IMG/VR virus record: IMGVR_UViG_3300031999_000042 | Span: 1 to 48,063 of that record | DNA from: a virus | DNA: 48,063 bases | Direction: 5' to 3' (one strand) | Part shown: positions 46,385 to 48,063 of the stretch, one piece after another | Layout of the letters: each line of letters opens with the position of its first letter | Numbering within the stretch: position 1 is the stretch's first letter | Made by a program: the position numbers and the translations under genes | Notes under the pieces: model-generated | Seen by the model: the letters and a program-made list of their open reading frames with translations, nothing else | Database searches by the model: none | Told to the model about the DNA's origin: nothing

Positions 46385-47380
46385 TTATGCCCAAGCAATC
46401 AACCCGGCTGCATCATAACAGCCAACGATGGTGTTGCCGACCTTGGTGACGATTTCATTCGTCACTGTATCCTTGCAAGAGGCATCATCGGTAGCGAAGT
46501 GACAGCCGCTCACCAGAAAGTCGGTGCTGAGTAGGTCGTAGATGTACGCTGTGAGCGCACCGGCTCCTGCAAATGCTGGAACGTCGTGAACGAAACGGCA
46601 GTTGTCAACGAGATGTCCCGCAGATTGACCCGAAGATCCGGGAATCAGAAGGATGTCAACGTCAACATTAGCAACCACCGAGGCCGAGAAGACAGAGTTT
46701 CGGATCGTGGTAAAGTTGATGGTGTTGGTTCCGCTACCCTGTGCGACGCCATTGCGGCAGTCGAAGAAGTAGCAACGGTTGATGTCGGCCCACTTCGTCC
46801 CGATCAGTTTCACGCCGGCACTTGTAGTGTGAGCTGCCGAGCCCATGTCAGCGTTGCGGAAGTGGCAGTTGTAGAGCGACACCCCGGTCCCACCATAGGT
46901 CCCGTCTTCAATGATGTAAACACAGGAACCAACGCCGTCGCCGCGCTTGTTGAAACAGAGGTTTTCGATAGTCACAAGCGGAGCGTAGACCGAGAGTACC
47001 GGCGCGGTGGAGGCCGAGACGCATTTAAGTTGGAGACCGTAAACCTGGTTGATGTTATGCGGTACTCCGACGAGCGCGAGGTTGTTCTTACCAACAGCGA
47101 TACTCAAGTCCGTGGCAGCCTCAATGTAGGCTACCGGGTCACCGCCACTGACATCGTATCCCTTATCGAGGACGTAAATCACATCGTAGGGGCCAGCGAG
47201 TGCGAGAGCACGACCAATGGTCTTGAGGGCATTCTCAGGGCTCGTCCCCTCATAGCCATCAAGGCCATTGACGCCATCAACAAAAAATACATTGGCCTCT
47301 TTCTTCCAGCCAAGGTGGCCAGAGCCAAAAACAGGAGCCCCAAAGCTGGTAATTCCATTCGGAAAGTTCGTAAGCGACAT
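46385..47380 (-). CDS. Right-handed beta-helix virion protein
   Basis: This 331-aa protein starts at ATG 47380 after GTGGAGGTG. FFVDGVNGLDGYEGTSPENA (32-51) is a signature I recognise from many phage proteins near capsid genes, followed by right-handed beta-helix turns (LVTIENLCFN, VSLYNCHFRNAD, ADINRCYFFDCRNG, LVDNCRFVHD, FLVSGCHF). It probably decorates the head or is a spike; no catalytic residue seen. It follows a 221-bp gap and no separate promoter is obvious. Confidence 0.7.
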   Translation of the reverse strand: MSLTNFPNGITSFGAPVFGSGHLGWKKEANVFFVDGVNGLDGYEGTSPENALKTIGRALALAGPYDVIYVLDKGYDVSGGDPVAYIEAATDLSIAVGKNNLALVGVPHNINQVYGLQLKCVSASTAPVLSVYAPLVTIENLCFNKRGDGVGSCVYIIEDGTYGGTGVSLYNCHFRNADMGSAAHTTSAGVKLIGTKWADINRCYFFDCRNGVAQGSGTNTINFTTIRNSVFSASVVANVDVDILLIPGSSGQSAGHLVDNCRFVHDVPAFAGAGALTAYIYDLLSTDFLVSGCHFATDDASCKDTVTNEIVTKVGNTIVGCYDAAGLIAWA

Positions 47381-47601
47381 AATTCACCTCCACTAGGAAC
47401 ACGCTGGGTGGTTAGTCTTATCCCGCTCCCAGCCTGCCCGGGGGAATCGTGGACACCCCCGCTTACCCAGATTTTTTGCCCTGCGCCGCAAGCCCGATTA
47501 CGCACACGGCTGCCACGGGACGGGCGCCACAGGAGGTTGGCGGCGACGACTCCGCCTTTGCCGTGTTATCCCGCTCCGCCACGGAGTAGCAACGCAGGGC
47601 A
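47381..47601. other. Gap between beta-helix gene and zinc-binding gene
   Basis: No gene is supported. TTATCCCGCTCC occurs twice (47418-47429 and 47566-47577), 148 bp apart on the plus strand. It also contains GC-rich stretches. A late internal promoter or processing site is possible, but I see no consensus promoter. Confidence 0.4.
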
Positions 47602-47850
47602 TTAAAAAGTGTCGTTTGGCACATCACTGCTCCGCACCTCAGAAACTAAGTCCTTCGCCTCTTCCGAGGCAGACTCCAGGACCTCCGCGATTACCTGGTC
47701 CCGGTCGAGATTGGCCGGGTCGTCGAAGCAGTCTTGGCAGACCAGTAGGCTCCGCTGCATTGTGAGCTTATCCAGCGAGAAGTCTAGGCCACATCTGTCG
47801 CAACGGGACCAAGGAATGCCACGAATGCCGCTTCCAGCTTGACTCGGCAT
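47602..47850 (-). CDS. Small zinc-binding protein after the capsid gene
   Basis: This 82-aa protein has WSRCDRCGLDF and SLLVCQDCFDD, two CxxC pairs 17 residues apart, a compact zinc ribbon. Cysteine-pair proteins in this position beside major capsid genes are frequent in phages, without known role. The C-terminal half is acidic and helical (EVLESASEEAKDLVSEV). It starts 10 bp after the capsid stop codon. Confidence 0.7.
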   Translation of the reverse strand: MPSQAGSGIRGIPWSRCDRCGLDFSLDKLTMQRSLLVCQDCFDDPANLDRDQVIAEVLESASEEAKDLVSEVRSSDVPNDTF

Positions 47851-47860
47851 GAGCTACGCT

Positions 47861-48063
47861 CTATGGCCCGTTGGAACCCCAAACGCCCCACCAGTGGGTG
47901 GCACCAACCGAGAATCTCTGGTACGCAATCATTTTGATCGAACGAGTGTCGAAATCGTCCGAGTAATCCTCAGTCAGCGGGAACCTGTTGTAGAACTTGA
48001 GCCAGGTTTCGCTCTTGTCCGCGAGCAGATACCACGCTGTCCTGCTGGTCAGGTAGTGCGGCT
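47861..48063 (-). CDS. Major capsid protein, C-terminal part (joins 1-875 across the ends)
   Basis: The stop codon at 47861-47863 ends the capsid protein with RFSVGATHWWGVWGSNGP. The stretch 47937-48063 repeats positions 1-127 and is counted once in the real gene. With 1-875 it makes a 316-aa protein. The join is in frame across the duplication, confirming circular closure. Confidence 0.85.
   Translation of the reverse strand, partial: PHYLTSRTAWYLLADKSETWLKFYNRFPLTEDYSDDFDTRSIKMIAYQRFSVGATHWWGVWGSNGP
47937..48063. repeat. Terminal direct repeat, right copy
   Basis: Identical to 1-127. It lies wholly within the capsid gene, so it is better explained by assembly of a circular sequence than by a true terminal redundancy. 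Confidence 0.95.

Noticed and set aside
46586-47605. Long rightward open frame of 339 codons opposite the beta-helix gene
   Set aside because: It lies antisense to a clear beta-helix protein with a good ribosome site, and its sequence is rich in Arg, Asp and Thr with no recognisable fold. Such frames are expected in GC-rich coding DNA.
1-48063. Integrase, attachment site or lysogeny module
   Set aside because: No tyrosine or serine recombinase, excisionase or CI/Cro-like repressor could be recognised on either strand. The tRNA-like T arm alone is not enough to claim an attachment site.

Overview
The window is one complete, circularly closed tailed-phage genome, linearised inside the major capsid gene. 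The first 127 bases are repeated exactly as the last 127, so the circle is 47,936 bp. I found no integrase, excisionase, CI-type repressor, rRNA, CRISPR array, RNA polymerase, tape-measure protein, tail tube or sheath. A large T7/P22-type portal, a gp4-like adaptor, a gp10-like DNA-stabilisation protein, several large Ala/Gln-rich proteins and beta-helix spikes point to a short-tailed (podovirus-like) phage. The host is probably a diderm bacterium, because three tail proteins start with Sec-type signal peptides; I cannot name it. DNA is moderately GC-rich, genes are tightly packed, and most starts have a GGAGG-type ribosome binding site.

The genome has two divergent arms that start near 7.7 kb and converge near 27.9 kb. 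The leftward (minus-strand) arm is the late module. It runs from the small terminase subunit (7645) through large terminase, portal, scaffold, decoration and capsid genes, crosses the contig ends, and continues from 47,850 down to 27,954 through tail, fibre, adaptor and internal-virion genes. It is driven by a near-consensus promoter at 7676-7704 whose spacer holds a perfect palindrome (ACAAAGT-CGTC-ACTTTGT). A full-length PurD-like ATP-grasp ligase, a metallophosphoesterase spike, a collagen-like fibre and a DUF5675 protein lie among the tail genes.

The rightward (plus-strand) arm (8086-27,861) is the early/replication module. It starts with many small proteins, at least ten with paired-cysteine zinc-site patterns, mixed with structured non-coding segments. 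A central block encodes a J-domain protein, a von Willebrand A (VWA) protein, three zinc-ribbon proteins and an FtsK-like motor. Recombination and replication genes follow: a Cas4/RecB-like nuclease, a Sak4-like RecA-fold ATPase, a possible SSB, a ParB-methyltransferase fusion, a uracil-DNA glycosylase (UDG)-exonuclease fusion, a family A polymerase domain, a DUF3987-type ATPase and a GroES-like co-chaperonin.

Regulation is unusually readable. Three early promoters (about 9.6, 11.4 and 15.66 kb) share GAAAACAAAG exactly 12 nt upstream of TTGACA, and two of them appear to produce leaderless mRNAs. The conserved ACAAAG(T) is also the half-site of the late-promoter palindrome, so one DNA-binding protein could switch both arms; a 58-aa ribbon-helix-helix-like protein made from the third promoter is a candidate. 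A 12/13 match to the E. coli rrn boxA followed by a hairpin opens the early arm and looks like an antitermination site. Three intergenic segments (about 9.03-9.15, 10.88-10.99 and 19.98-20.06 kb) fold into long stems and share GTGGGAAC on their 3' side; they may be copies of an undescribed RNA element.
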